DNA of 64,000 nucleotides from Uloborus plumipes (lineage: Eukaryota > Arthropoda > Arachnida > Araneae > Uloboridae). Position 1 is the first letter of the stretch. The number at the start of each line of letters is the position of its first letter. Where the stretch lies: positions 12,501-76,500 of the forward strand of contig JAXGGA010002901.1 of the NCBI GenBank assembly GCA_038373865.1, in the 5' to 3' direction. Positions 1 through 10,949 of the stretch are shown here, one piece after another. The notes under the pieces were generated by a model. That model was given only the letters and a program-made list of their open reading frames with translations, ran no database searches and was not told the origin of the DNA. Both the position numbers and the translations under genes were made by a program.

Positions 1-529
1 ATTACTCTAATCAATTGTTTTATTTGGTGGTAATTTCTCAAAATTTAAAAGTAAATAATTTCTTTATTCGTTAAAAAAAAACATAGCATTGTTAAAATCC
101 TTGAATTAGGTATGTGACAGTGAAAACATTTCAATGCTGTAAATAATTATGAAAAAAGTAGTAACACATAGACAATTTGAAAAAATTGGAGAATTTTTGT
201 CGTTCATTGTCCGGTAGTTTTGGGGATTTACATGCGAAAAGCTTACAGCAATCTTGTATATAAATATGTATCACAAGTGAACACACAAGGTTTAAAAATT
301 TTTTTCTTTTCTTGACATAGTATAGAAAAAATCAAGCTGCCAATTCATCTATGCACACATTGATCTACCTTATCCATGTTGATTGAAAATAAAGCAATAC
401 CATATTGTTAAGAATGTTAAAGCAAATAGACATTTCTAATATCAAATACAGAAAACAAAGGACTAACTTCAAGATAATAAAAGAAAATAAAAAAAAAAAA
501 AGAAAATCGTACGTACGTCAATTTTCTTT
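1..529. other. AT-rich stretch, nothing recognised
   Basis: AT-rich sequence with short A and T runs. No open frame of convincing composition, no inverted repeat and no match to any other part of the window was seen. Confidence 0.5.
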
Positions 530-770
530 CAAGGGTGTATGGAAGCGAGGAACCACCGCACTAACACCTGTTCTCGGTTTGGCAGAAAAAGTCGTCTGCC
601 CAGCCCGCATGAGAGAGTCGTTTTCTCCCCGACTCTTCGATCCGCAGGCGATAGAGTTATGTTGCGTCTTGTGGATAAGAACGGGCGAGCCATTAGGAGA
701 AATCCCCACGAAAATCCCTACGCGGTGAAAATTCCCTACGACGAAGAAGGTTGAATGAAGATGCCGGCGA
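530..770. other. GC-richer block, possible exon or regulatory DNA
   Basis: About 240 bases with clearly higher GC and several CpGs stand out against AT-rich flanks. Frames are open on both strands (a 71-codon frame at 539-754, parts of others), which is expected where stop codons are rare. The 71-residue translation is basic and resembles no family I know. There is no visible splice-site pair or neighbouring exon. It could be a conserved noncoding element, a single exon, a promoter or an old transposon end. I see no second copy in the window, so it is one of the few stretches that may be single-copy. Confidence 0.3.
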
Positions 771-1162
771 GGAAAAAGTTTTGGATTTGTTTGTTTACGT
801 TTGGGAGGGTTTTTTTTCTTTTCGCTTTTTAATTCCTTCTAGAAAACGTGTTAGATAAGAGTTGATTTAATGTAATCCTCATTAGCATAGGCTGGTTTAT
901 AAGTAGATTATGTAGTTGATATGCGTGTGTTTTGCAAAATAAAAAGCATATTTGAAGGATAATAAAAATAATAAATATTATGAAACATTTGATTCGAGTA
1001 ATTTTTATTAAGTAAACATTTCCAAAATTAATGGTACTAAATACTTTAAAATATATAAATACTGAATGATAAGTGAGAAAGCAATCTGTGCTTGACTCTA
1101 ACAAATTCAACTTCAAAATTGTGAAATCAAGAATATTTAGATATCTGTTACACACACAATAT

Positions 1163-2200
1163 TACGATATAATGTAAACAGCAGCCAATTTTTAGTTAAA
1201 TTATCCTGTGATTTATTATTTGACCATATCAGTTCATTTTATTATAACTATCCACTTGACTGTAGGAGATGTTTTTCATATTCCAAAAAAATACTTCATA
1301 TTGCTCATTTACAATTAAAAATTAAGAGAACCGTCTGCTTTTCTGGGACTATAAGTACAAAGCAAAAATACATACTTTATCTAGTGAAATTAATTTAAAA
1401 GTGATACAGTTAGCTAAAAAGGTTGCGTGAAACGAGAAAAATTAAAACATATGGAGAATAGCATCATATTGAATGCATTTATCATTGCATTCAATGTTAT
1501 AATCAATATGTGCACAAGCCAAAACTTCGACCATTAGTTGGTCAAATCTTCGGTATTTGGCGCTTCGACTAAACTGCTCGTCTAACTATAATGTTGATAA
1601 AATACAAATAGCAGCTAATTTCTAGTGATATAATATTTAATCATGTCAGCTGGTTTCATTATAACCATCAACTTAACTGTAGAATATGATTTTTATATTC
1701 CAAATAATGCTCAGTCTACTTATTTCAATAAAAAAATTAGAAATGTCTTCTTTCCTTGTAAAACCAGTACAAAACAAAAATAAATATTTTGATTAGTGAA
1801 GTTAATTAAAAACTGAATCATAAGGCTAAAACTGTTGTGAAACACTAAGAATATTGAAGCATTTAGAGTATAGTATCATATTGCATGCATTTATTACACG
1901 CTCTATGTTAAAATTTTAATGTGCAGCAGCCGATGATTCGGTATTCGGTGCTTCGCGCAGGGCCCAATTAAGATATTACGGGGCCCTAGGACAAACACTT
2001 TTTTGGGGAGCCCCTCTACTGAGGCTTTATAATTTTAGGCATTCAATAAAACAGTTTTAGCCTTTGATTAGAGCAATTCGAGCCATCTGGGGCCCCTAAA
2101 TTGTGGGGGCCCTAGGCCATGGCCTAGTTGGCCTATTCAGTAATCAGGCCATGTGCTTCAGTCAAACCCTGCTTCGCGCCATCTCTAATTGTATCTATAT
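1163..2200. repeat. Diverged tandem duplication (~440-bp unit)
   Basis: Unit 1 (about 1163-1600) and unit 2 (about 1605-2200) share the same order of blocks: a CAGC(C/T)AATTT(T/C)TAGT block, a CCAT/ATGTCAG(T/C)...TTCATT block, a 'CATATTGAATGCATTTAT' block and a 'CTTCGGTATTTGGCGCTTCG' block. Unit 2 is longer because a hAT MITE sits in its last block. Identity is moderate by eye, so the duplication is old. No coding potential is seen in either unit. Confidence 0.65.
1958..2153. mobile_element. hAT-type MITE
   Basis: A 196-bp GC-richer insertion starts CAGGGCCCAATTAAG and ends with a GGCC-rich inverse (TAATCAGGCCATG). It contains GGGGCCCTAGG-type blocks at both ends, typical of hAT nonautonomous elements. 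Flanks read TGCTTCGC and TGCTTCAG, a degraded 8-bp target duplication. The other copy of the surrounding tandem duplication (near 1549-1575) has the same flank without the insert, so the boundaries are supported by an empty site. Confidence 0.7.
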
Positions 2201-2684
2201 ACTGAGTTTTAATTTTTAATCATAGATTAAACTAACGAGTCCGTAAAAGATTTCGATGAACTCAATTGATTAGAGAAACTGCATTTGAAAAGAAAACAAA
2301 TTAAACAATTACTTCTCTCAGCTGTAGATAGAGTAGACAAGTACATATCTGATTTCTTTAGCCGAGCATTGTCCAAGCATTAGACATTTCAAATTTGTCT
2401 ACACCCTCATTTTTTTTTCACACATATCAATAGCATGTCAATTCAGCCCAAAACAATTCAAGCGTCTGTCTTCAAATGAATTATTTGGAGCAATGAGAAC
2501 AAATGGAAACATTTTGAACTTAGAACGCTGACATGTCGAAAGAATATAGAGGGATGCTGGATGAAGACTGTTAACTCTGAAACGAATCTAGGAATAAACG
2601 AAGTAAAAAATGGAACAATAAAGAGTAATCTGAACACAATAATACCTGATAAAAATGTCTATGCGAACACATTAATTTGAAATC
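2200..2684. other. Nothing recognised
   Basis: AT-rich, with no repeat partner in the window and no credible coding frame. Confidence 0.4.
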
Positions 2685-3158
2685 GGGTAAGTGCTCCAGT
2701 AGTCGGTCAGTCTCCAGTAATCGGCCACAATGACATAAAAGTCCTCATAAATAGTACAGTTTTAATTCAAAATCAGATATGACGCATTCACACATTTACC
2801 TATCCTCAATTATCAACCAGTGGCAGTGAAGTTTTGGGTACTTTTTTTTTTTTTTTTTGAATTAGTAATGAGTCATTTCATTTTGAATGGTGTGCCCGTC
2901 ATCCAAGATTGCGATTCTGCTTATTTTTCAGCTAAGATGATTCTGTGGCCTACTATTGGAGCATTTACTAGTGTTGACAACAGCTTGGATTTTAATATAA
3001 TTTTTTTTAATTTCTGAAACAAGAAGGGGATTCACTATCAGATAGGTTTATTCTAAAGTTTTACCTTGTTTTTGTTGCTGCACTGATAGATGAAAGTTCT
3101 AGGTTAGCCAAGATCAACAAAAGATCTCTTAAATGGCCGACTACTGGAGCACTTACCC
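2685..3158. mobile_element. MITE with reiterated terminal motif
   Basis: A 474-bp element has ~22-bp terminal inverted repeats: GGGTAAGTGCTCCAGTAGTC at the left and its complement GACTACTGGAGCACTTACCC at the right. Degenerate extra copies of the same motif lie inside it: CTCCAGTAATCGGCC near 2711-2726 and GGCCTACTATTGGAGCATTT near 2947-2967. The right flank is TA; the left flank is not, so the TA target site is unproven. No transposase remains. The superfamily is not assigned; a mariner-like origin is the simplest guess. Confidence 0.7.
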
Positions 3159-3730
3159 TACTCGATAAAGAACGTCTATGGGAATAGGTTCGAAGCAATA
3201 AAGTATATCCATGGGAATTGATTGAATTAAGATACACAACAAAGGATATCCACAGAATCGCATTGAACACCAAAAAATAATTGAAGGTGCGGTAAAACAT
3301 TGAAAAAAATGTAAACTGAAATAAAGGTACGTTAAAAAAAGCAAAAAGATAATAATTAAAAAAAAATCAGAGACAATTTGGTATTTCAGTCAAGAAAAAT
3401 ACTGACAGAGCAAAAAAAAAAAGATGCAGAGTACATGATATATTGCCCTAAAAACAGTGGCATTATCAGAAAAGGTTAAATTTACTCATGTGTATCTTTA
3501 CCGCGAAAAGAGATGTGAAGTTAATAAATGGAAAACAGTAGTGAGACAAAGATCTTATTATCGTGTTTAATGAGTATTTAGAATGAGATAAAAGTTCAGA
3601 GAATGAAAGATTGAAACTGCAAAAATAAGGAAATACTTCTGAATTAAAAGTATTCATGAAATGGTGAATGGGGATATTATTTTTTCAGAGTAAAACAATC
3701 ACCTCATGCACTAAGCAGTATAAAATGTTA
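3159..3730. other. Nothing recognised
   Basis: A-rich sequence between two MITEs, with homopolymer runs only. Confidence 0.4.
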
Positions 3731-5021
3731 CCGTAAAATGGGGTGTATAGGAACAGCGGGGTCAATCGGAACAAAACTTCCCGACCGTACTAAGAAATTC
3801 TTCATAAATATACTATTGGGTATTTTTCGCCACGAATTTTTTTTTAGAAAGGTAAGATCACAGGAAGTATTAAAAAATTACTTTTGTCAATCTGGCAACG
3901 CTACTGGCTTCTAAGGAGGGCTGCACGTGGAATGCTGGAAAACATCACATTTTCATGGACTGCAAAACTTCATATGCATGAACAAACCTTCTTATATTTA
4001 AAAACTAAGAGTGGTATGTTTCAATTATACATGTATCTGAACAACATAATACCACATTAGAATTTACATTTCTTATAAATTGTGTCATAAAAATGAAGAA
4101 TTCTGAAAAATGCCATAAAAAAAGAAATTTGCGGTGTGAATCGGAACACTTAGTTCTGTTGTTCCAATTCAAATTTATTTGAAGGAAACTGTTTGAAAAA
4201 TCAAGATTCTAACCCCAATTCTTCTAATCAAGACAAGGACAGGGATTTATTACTGTTTATCCCTTCTCATGAGCAACTAGATTTTAGAATGACAAAAAGT
4301 TGCAGATTTCAAAAGATTTTTTTTCCATGAGACTTCTTTTTGCTTAAAATACGAGGGGGAAAGTCACATAGACTTTATGTAGTAAAAGTCCAGCACACAG
4401 ACAGTGATGAATAAGCGAAAATATATTTCAGGACAATTCCCGAAACCCAGAAAGTTCAAGAAACTAAAGAAAAGGCAGAGTTCATCCCAGGAGATGTTAT
4501 GAAAAAACTTAAGACAAGTCACGATTGCTGGTTTTAAGGACAAGTACATATTTGTGGACGACATGAGTGACTTCCATTCATGTTAAATCTTTGTACTTCA
4601 ATTCAAAAGCATTTCTTAACATTATTTTTCATTTTTCATAAGTTCAAAATTATTTTTAATTTTGACAAATTATAAACGTTTACTGGTATTAAAATTATAC
4701 ATTTATTTGACAGCAATTATCTGTTCTTATTCTCCCCCATCAGTATTACTCATGTTTGTGAGACCTATTAAAGGTTAAAGTGAAAAAAATAAAAATTTTA
4801 ACATGTGTTTCGATTGACCCCTATCAGCTGGGTGATTCGGAACACCCATAATTTCCTATATATTTTAATAATAGTTGTTCAAAATATTTTGTCTTTGATT
4901 GGAATATCAAAAGTAAAGCAAGACCGAAGTTTTTACCCTAAAACCAAATTAAAAAAAAATCTTTTAACTACTTTTTTTACAATCAAAGCTGAAAAGTGTT
5001 CCGATTCACCCCATTTTACGG
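3731..5021. mobile_element. Long TA-flanked MITE, 'CCGTAAAATGGGG' family
   Basis: A 1,291-bp element is flanked by TA on both sides. Termini are CCGTAAAATGGGGTG (left) and CACCCCATTTTACGG (right), perfect over 13 bp or more. The terminal-type phrase is reiterated inside: GGGGTCAATCGGAACA near 3759, GGTGTGAATCGGAACACT near 4133, and GTTTCGATTGACCCC and GGTGATTCGGAACACCC near 4806-4848. These sit in both orientations, like a set of transposase-binding sites. No transposase frame is preserved. The TA target suggests Tc1/mariner or pogo machinery. Confidence 0.78.
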
Positions 5022-5215
5022 TACATATAGAAGTAAGTAAAAGACAAAGAAAGCCAAACAATTAAAACAATCAAAGATTCAAACGCAGACCAAAACTCCC
5101 TCCCCCCCCAAAAAAAAAAAACTGCATAGATTAGTTAGATAGTGAATCTGGGGGGGGGGGGGACTGAACAACGAATTTATGTTTCAAAGGGAACTTTAGA
5201 ATGTATTCAAATTGC

Positions 5216-6597
5216 AAAAAATATTTTTGAAAAAAAAAAAAAAAATTAACCGACTTCGGAACTTCACTCAGCAAATGCTCTAAAAAGTAAAAAATAATTT
5301 TATTCTTTGAACACTATCAATACTACATTTAAACATAAGTTTTGAAGTCGGCGCAAAAAAGCTAAATAGAATCATTCGAAACTATAAATATAAATTAAAA
5401 TGAATCCAGGTTCTTTATTCGCATTCATTGAAAAATACATATTTATGTAATGGTACAAATAGTCAGCTCTTAATTTTCAATGATTTCTCTGAAAATGTTG
5501 GCAAAATACAGTAAGCATCATTTTACCTATAGTTTTTGCGCCGACTTCAAAACTTATGTTTAAATGTAGTATCGATGGTGTTCAAAGAATAAAATTATTT
5601 TTTACTTTTTAGAGCATTTGCTGAGAGAAGTTCCGAAGTCGGTTCAATTTTTTTTTTTTTTCAAAAATATTTTTATTTTATTCTTTTTAGTGTAAAGGTA
5701 CATATGAAATAAGGTAATGTTTCCATTGCAAAACTTCACCTAATTTTCTTAAGTAAATGCTTCATAAAATAAACTATGTAAGAAAAAAAAAAGAAAGTAT
5801 TAACGCGTCTAAAATTTTAAATGATTGACATTAAAAAATAATCCTTGTTATTCTCTGGTATTTATTTGTGTACTAGTTTAATTAAAGGCTAAATATTAAC
5901 GGCTTTTCAACTAATTTATATTTCAAAACAACACTAGATTCTCGCAGTTTATAAAATTTCACGACGTATTACATACGTGGCCCGCTAATGAGTTTCATGT
6001 TTGCTTCAGTTAAGCCTTCATTAAAAATTTTCATGATCAATAATAATAACTGTTTCATATCAATCACGTTCTGTAACAATGGATTTCATATTTAATCATT
6101 TCGGACAAATCGCTTTAAATTTGAGCAAAAATTTGGAGATTTTCCTCACTTTCTTCAGAATTCCTTTATCAAACCTTATATAAATTCAGACTATTAATAG
6201 CTGAAATATTACGAATCAATCAGTATCTGGTACGACTTTCAGTTCGTTGGAGTTCAGGAGAAAAAAGCAGGACATAGATACTCTGTTTAAAATTTTCAAA
6301 AAGACCATAGAAAGGAATTTCATTATGCAATCCAGAGAAGCCTGGCGTTCAAAATGGTCATTATTACGATTACTGTGATCCCAATTTCTTTTTCGAAAGA
6401 TTTCTGCAGGTACCCGTTATCGAACCCGGACCACGAGAGGATGGGACCAATCGGAAAGAAAGACCTTTCTAACAAAAAAAGAATTTTTGAAATCGGTCCA
6501 GGCGTCTTCGAGTAATCTTGTAACATACAAAAAAAAAAAAAAAAAAATTCTCCAACGAATTGTATAAACTCCTCCTTTGTTGAAGTCGGTTAAAAAT
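5216..6597 (-). mobile_element. 'AACCGACTTC' repeat, copy E1
   Basis: This 1.38-kb repeat is about 90% or more identical by eye to 24873-26284. Read on the minus strand it begins TTTTTAACCGACTTCAACAA, followed by a GGAGGAG block and a long T run. That head is a dispersed sequence I recall from many insect genomes. The other end folds: 5231-5356 is the inverse of 5536-5668, an imperfect ~125-bp hairpin with GAACCGACTTCGGAAC/GTTCCGAAGTCGGTTC stems. A 67-codon minus frame (6323-6526) is conserved in the second copy, but this reflects copy identity and is not evidence of a gene. The superfamily is unresolved. Confidence 0.75.
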
Positions 6598-7240
6598 GCT
6601 TACATCAATTTCAAAGCACTGTAGAAGATTAAAATATAATTTAATTCGTCATTCAGTTGTAACAGAAAAAAATACTAGATGACCTTACTTTATTTTTATT
6701 GCCAAATTATACAGAGACCCATCTGAACGGGTTGAGGGTCTCGAAAGTTTTGCATTCTTAGCACATAAAAGCACTACTGCAAAAATTGGAAATGTTTAAA
6801 ACGTATTTTTTTCCTCAGTTTTTTCAAACACAAAATGACATTTTTGTAGAAGGGATATATAATTTATATTTAATTGCGTCTACCGCGATAAACATTTGGT
6901 TAAATTACAATCGTCTTAAATTAAAGCGCTGCTTGTGCATATCATACTATCACGAATCCAAAAAAGGGAAGAAAATATCCCCCCCCCCCACACAGCGCAA
7001 GGTTGAAGTTTTATTATAAAAAAAGAAATAACAAGGCAACTAATTTTTTTTAGCTTGGACATTTTCTTTCAATAAAAAAAAATACATATTTTACAATTCC
7101 ATGATCATTATTAGCAGTAATTTTGATAGTTGCATTGCAAATTGAAAGTGTGTGCGTTTTTCATGCCACGCCAAAAACATTTACAAATTGTCATTTTCTA
7201 AATATACACAAAAAAAAAATAGAAAGTTAATCCTTTATGT
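6598..7240. other. Nothing recognised
   Basis: AT-rich with a C run near 6980. No repeat partner or coding frame is convincing. Confidence 0.4.
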
Positions 7241-7345
7241 ACTAGCTGCACCCGCACGGCTGTGTTCGTGGTATAAACGTAAAGAAACATCTTTGAGCAA
7301 ATGTAAATATCCATTTCGCATCAAAATAAAAGGAAAGAGTTTGCT
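7241..7345 (-). mobile_element. Helitron 3' end (reverse orientation), fragment
   Basis: On the minus strand the sequence reads a CACG/CGTG hairpin with an 8-nt loop, then CGGGTGCAGCTAGT, the canonical Helitron 3' terminus (hairpin shortly before CTRRT), ending at 7241. The extent to the right is uncertain because no 5' TC terminus was recognised before the palindrome at 7376. Confidence 0.55.
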
Positions 7346-7375
7346 TCGATAGTTAAAATGTGCGCACAGAATTTT

Positions 7376-8769
7376 CACGAAGCTTTAAGAGCAAGAATCT
7401 GAGAAACTGTCACGCCTAGCATTATGAGGTGATTCATGACCTCTCAGATTTTCTCCCAAAAATTACCAAATGTTTATTATCTTATTGAAAGACCAAATCC
7501 AGAATGTTTTGCTCTAAAGTTGAGTTGTTTAGTTTTTATGGACCCCTAAAGATGAAGGTGCGGCATCAAAAATTAAGCGGATTTTCAAGACATGGAAGTT
7601 GCCGTGAGCCAAAACTCTTACCAGGAACTGTTTAACTCCAATTTTCTTTTTGTATATGGAATATAGAAGGTTGAAACTTTACAAAATGAATGTTAAATTT
7701 GTGGTAAGTTGTTGCCGTAAGGTCAGTGAAGGCCCTCAAAACAAGGCATTTTTGACGTTTTTTAGCGTTTTTGAGGTCCAAAAACAGCTTATACATTTCA
7801 GTTGGCACGGCAAAAGTAGTGTCGTTTGAAAGACTAGTGTAAGCACTTTACAATAATGTATAAATAACCGAGGAAAGCTCAACGTGCTTTTAGTTGCGTA
7901 AGGCCGAAATATGAAAAATGTCATATTTTACCGATATTCAAACGGTCATAACTTCCTCTGCCAACAACATATTGAAATATTTTTTTGCCAATGTCATACT
8001 CTATTCTTTGTCTTAACAGAACAGTTGAGCCTTTGAGGCGAAATGTGAAAAATTTTTTTACAAAAAATGTACAGGAAAAAATAAATTTTTGTAAAAAATT
8101 TTTTCACATTTCGCCTCAAAGGACTTAACTGTTCTGTTAAGACAAAGAATAGAGTATGACATTGGCAAAAAAATATTTCAATATGTTGTTGGCAGAGGAA
8201 GTTATGACCGTTTGAATATCGGTAAAATATGACATTTTTCATATTTCGGCCTTACGCAACTAAAAGCACGTTGAACTTTCCTCGGTTATTTATACATTAT
8301 TTTAAAGTGCTTACACTAGTCTTTCAAACGACACTACTTTTGCCGTGCCAACTGAAATGTATAAGCTGTTTTTGGACCTCAAAAACGCTAAAAAACGTCA
8401 AAAATGCCTTGTTTTGAGGGCCTTCACTGACCTTACGGCAACAACTTACCACAAATTTAACATTCATTTTGTAAAGTTTCAACCTTCTATATTCCATATA
8501 CAAAAAGAAAATTGGAGTTAAACAGTTCCTGGTAAGAGTTTTGGCTCACGGCAACTTCCATGTCTTGAAAATCCGCTTAATTTTTGATGCCGCACCTTCA
8601 TCTTTAGGGGTCCATAAAAACTAAACAACTCAACTTTAGAGCAAAACATTCTGGATTTGGTCTTTCATTAAGATAATAAACATTTGGTAATTTTTGGGGG
8701 AAAATCTGAGAGGTCATGAATCACAGGCGTGACACTCTCTCAGATTCTTGCTCTTAAGCATCTTCCGTG
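7376..8769. mobile_element. 1.4-kb foldback element (near-perfect palindrome)
   Basis: Two arms of about 680 bp are inverse complements, with the centre near 8071 (GAGGCGAAATGTGAAAAATT and its complement flank a short A/T loop). The match runs continuously from the centre out to AGAGCAAGAATCTGAG (left, ~7388) and CTCAGATTCTTGCTCT (right, ~8738). It has a few substitutions and one ~6-base gap near 7425. Open frames repeat in opposite strands only because of the symmetry. No clear target duplication was identified. Such arms would fold into a long dsRNA if transcribed. Confidence 0.85.
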
Positions 8770-9049
8770 AAGTAATGAAAAAAAAAACTTGACACGGTGA
8801 CAACAACTGTCCGCCAGACCTCGCCCTTCAAAAAAAGCCATCTAATTTGAATTCGCTTTAAAATCATTCAAAACAACCAGTGTAAAATAAAATATTTTTT
8901 AAGAAATTAAAGTTAGAAAGAAGAAACAGTAAAGAATTTAAAAGACTCGCCCATGGCAATACTATAGAACGGTAATAACTTGAATGAAAAGGAGAAATTC
9001 CAACACTGTACTTAAAACACCTGTAACTCTCTTTCTGTTTGAGATCGAA
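8770..9049. other. Nothing recognised
   Basis: Short AT-rich spacer between repeats. Confidence 0.35.
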
Positions 9050-9312
9050 GCAGGAGCACCCCGATGGGAGGTCACTGTAACCTCCCAATAATTTCTGTAT
9101 CCGGCAAATTTTCTTGACGATTCAGCAATGTGAAGACAACAAATTACAACATTGAGATTATTTGTTCTTTTTAGTTTTCAGAATTATTTTTTAAAAGATG
9201 CCTAATGTTTTTTCTCACTAAATGTATGCATGTACGACATGTGTGCATGCTTGTATTTTATCATTCGGTAAAATTAGAACTTCATTCGGTAAATTAATAA
9301 TCCCCCCCCCCC
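9050..9312. mobile_element. hAT-like MITE carrying an AGGTCA palindrome (copy 1)
   Basis: The element begins CAGGAGCACCCCGATGGGAG and contains AGGTCACTGTAACCT (9069-9083), a CCGGCAAATTTTC block, CATGTACGACATGTGTGCAT and the closing CATTCGGTAAA blocks before a C run. The same block order recurs at 32357-32617 and at 36874-38594 (in this orientation there), and partly at 20992-21086 and 29700-29885. The far terminus is degraded into homopolymers, so the exact end is uncertain. Confidence 0.6.
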
Positions 9313-9568
9313 AAAAAAAAAGTCGAGAAAAATCCGGGGTTAAGAATATAGCTCTATCTAATGGCGTAAAAAAATAAAACTGTGAAGCAATTAGTTTAAT
9401 TTTTAGTGATGTTTCTAATGAGGAAAGTAGTGCCTGAAATCGAGCGAAGCTTTGGAAAAAGTAAGTTTTAAACGCAAATAACTCGCGCTGTATTTAGGAT
9501 AGAGAATCAGAACAAATTGCATGGAACGCAGAAAAATTTACTGTTTTCAACGACATACAACATTAAAA

Positions 9569-9781
9569 CAGTTAAGCCCGCTTATTAGAACGCCGGTTAA
9601 AAGAATATCCCGTTTAATGTATATGATTTTCAATACCAAACCGTTATAATGTATTATTTTAATCCCGGATAATAGAACACCTCGCTTTTTAGAATATTTT
9701 TGATGACAGAAGAATTTCGACATTGTCTGTGACGAATTTTTTTCGCGAAAAAATGTCTACTCCATTAAGCGGGCTCGACTG
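9569..9781. mobile_element. pogo/Tigger-like MITE
   Basis: A 213-bp element has termini CAGTTAAGCCCGCTTA and TAAGCGGGCTCGACTG, matching as inverted repeats with two mismatches, and TA on the right flank. Interior phrases such as 'TTAGAACGCCGGTTAA' and 'GGATAATAGAACACC' are typical of Tigger-derived MITEs. No coding sequence is present. Confidence 0.7.
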
Positions 9782-10329
9782 TATCGTACGTGCGAATAAT
9801 TTCTAATCTCAATATTCGGAGGATTTATGAGAAAATCCTCTCGAATTGGAATGGAAGAAGTACGTTTCGAATCTTTTTCGAACTAGTGCTCAAACCTTTC
9901 CAGTGTGAAAAGGAACAAATGCTGATATGCTGCTGTAGCAAAATCGGCCGGGCAGTTCTCGAGTTTTGCGCGTTCAAAGACTCTTTTTGAGACTTCGTTA
10001 TATACTCGTACTATGTAGAAATACTTATATTTTAACAATAGTTTGCAATTGTGAATTGTTTTATAAATTTTCTATAATTACTTTTTGTAAAATAAGTTTC
10101 ATGTTACATAGTTTCATTTTTACGCATAGAAAATGAACTGTGTTGTGTGTACAGTGTTTACGAATTCATTTTTAAATTTTTACCATAAATTAAGAAACCT
10201 CTAAATGGTGTTTTACTTGCTTTTTACACAGATTCAAAAAAAAACACATATTTAACGAAACACATATTTATCTTTCTTTTCGAAACGTTATATGGTTATT
10301 GAATAGTTGATTTGTTAGAATATCGTTAG
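9782..10329. other. Nothing recognised
   Basis: AT-rich with an isolated 66-codon frame of no recognisable family; the rest is repeats of short A/T runs. Confidence 0.35.
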
Positions 10330-10924
10330 GGGTCGTTCCATAGTGATTAACGTAACATTCAGAGCTGATTTTGTAACTGTTTTTACTTGTAACTTAAAGG
10401 ATAAAAAATATTTTTTATCTATGCTGGTGGATTTATAATGTACATGGTATCTATGTATCATTTTTGCTAAGAATTTAAAGCAAAATAACCGACAGCAGAT
10501 ATGTTTTCGCCCAAAATAGCAGCGTGACTAACATAACATTTTTGCAACCCTGAAAATGAATGCTCATGTTGTGAGGCAAAAATTTCCTATAGTTAAGCAA
10601 GTATTAAGAAATGAATGATATATTTGAAAAACGTGTAAAGTTGGCTTTTAAAAACATAAAAAACACTTATTAAATCTTAATTGTTTTTAGTCTTAAGTGT
10701 CACTTTTACTCAAAATGGCGTGTGACTAACGTAACGTGACTGACGTAATCAAATAACAAGCAGCAAACACACTACAAACTATTTATTATGGCTAACTTCA
10801 GAGACAATTACAATACTTTTTCTTATGTTGTATGATTTTCATTTATTCATTTATTTTTTGATACTTTTTTCACTTCGGTATTTTTTTTTCTTCGGCTGAG
10901 GTTGACACTTCCATGGAATGACCC
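10330..10924. mobile_element. 4-bp-TSD MITE, copy A
   Basis: A 595-bp element is flanked by TTAG on both sides (10326-10329 and 10925-10928). Termini are GGGTCGTTCCATAGTG and CTTCCATGGAATGACCC. It is strongly similar throughout to 34424-35019. Inside, a GACTAACGTAAC-type motif occurs several times (near 10341, 10527, 10726, 10741). A 4-bp target duplication with GGG-type ends excludes mariner, piggyBac and hAT. Sola2-like or Chapaev-like transposons use 4-bp sites, but I cannot assign one. Confidence 0.78.
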
Positions 10925-10949
10925 TTAGCTCGTACGTTTTTTACTTTCT

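Noticed and set aside
6323..6526. 67-codon frame conserved at two loci (also 26012-26194), as evidence of a gene
   Set aside because: Both loci are copies of the same repeat; near-identity reflects recent common origin, and the translation has no recognisable domain.
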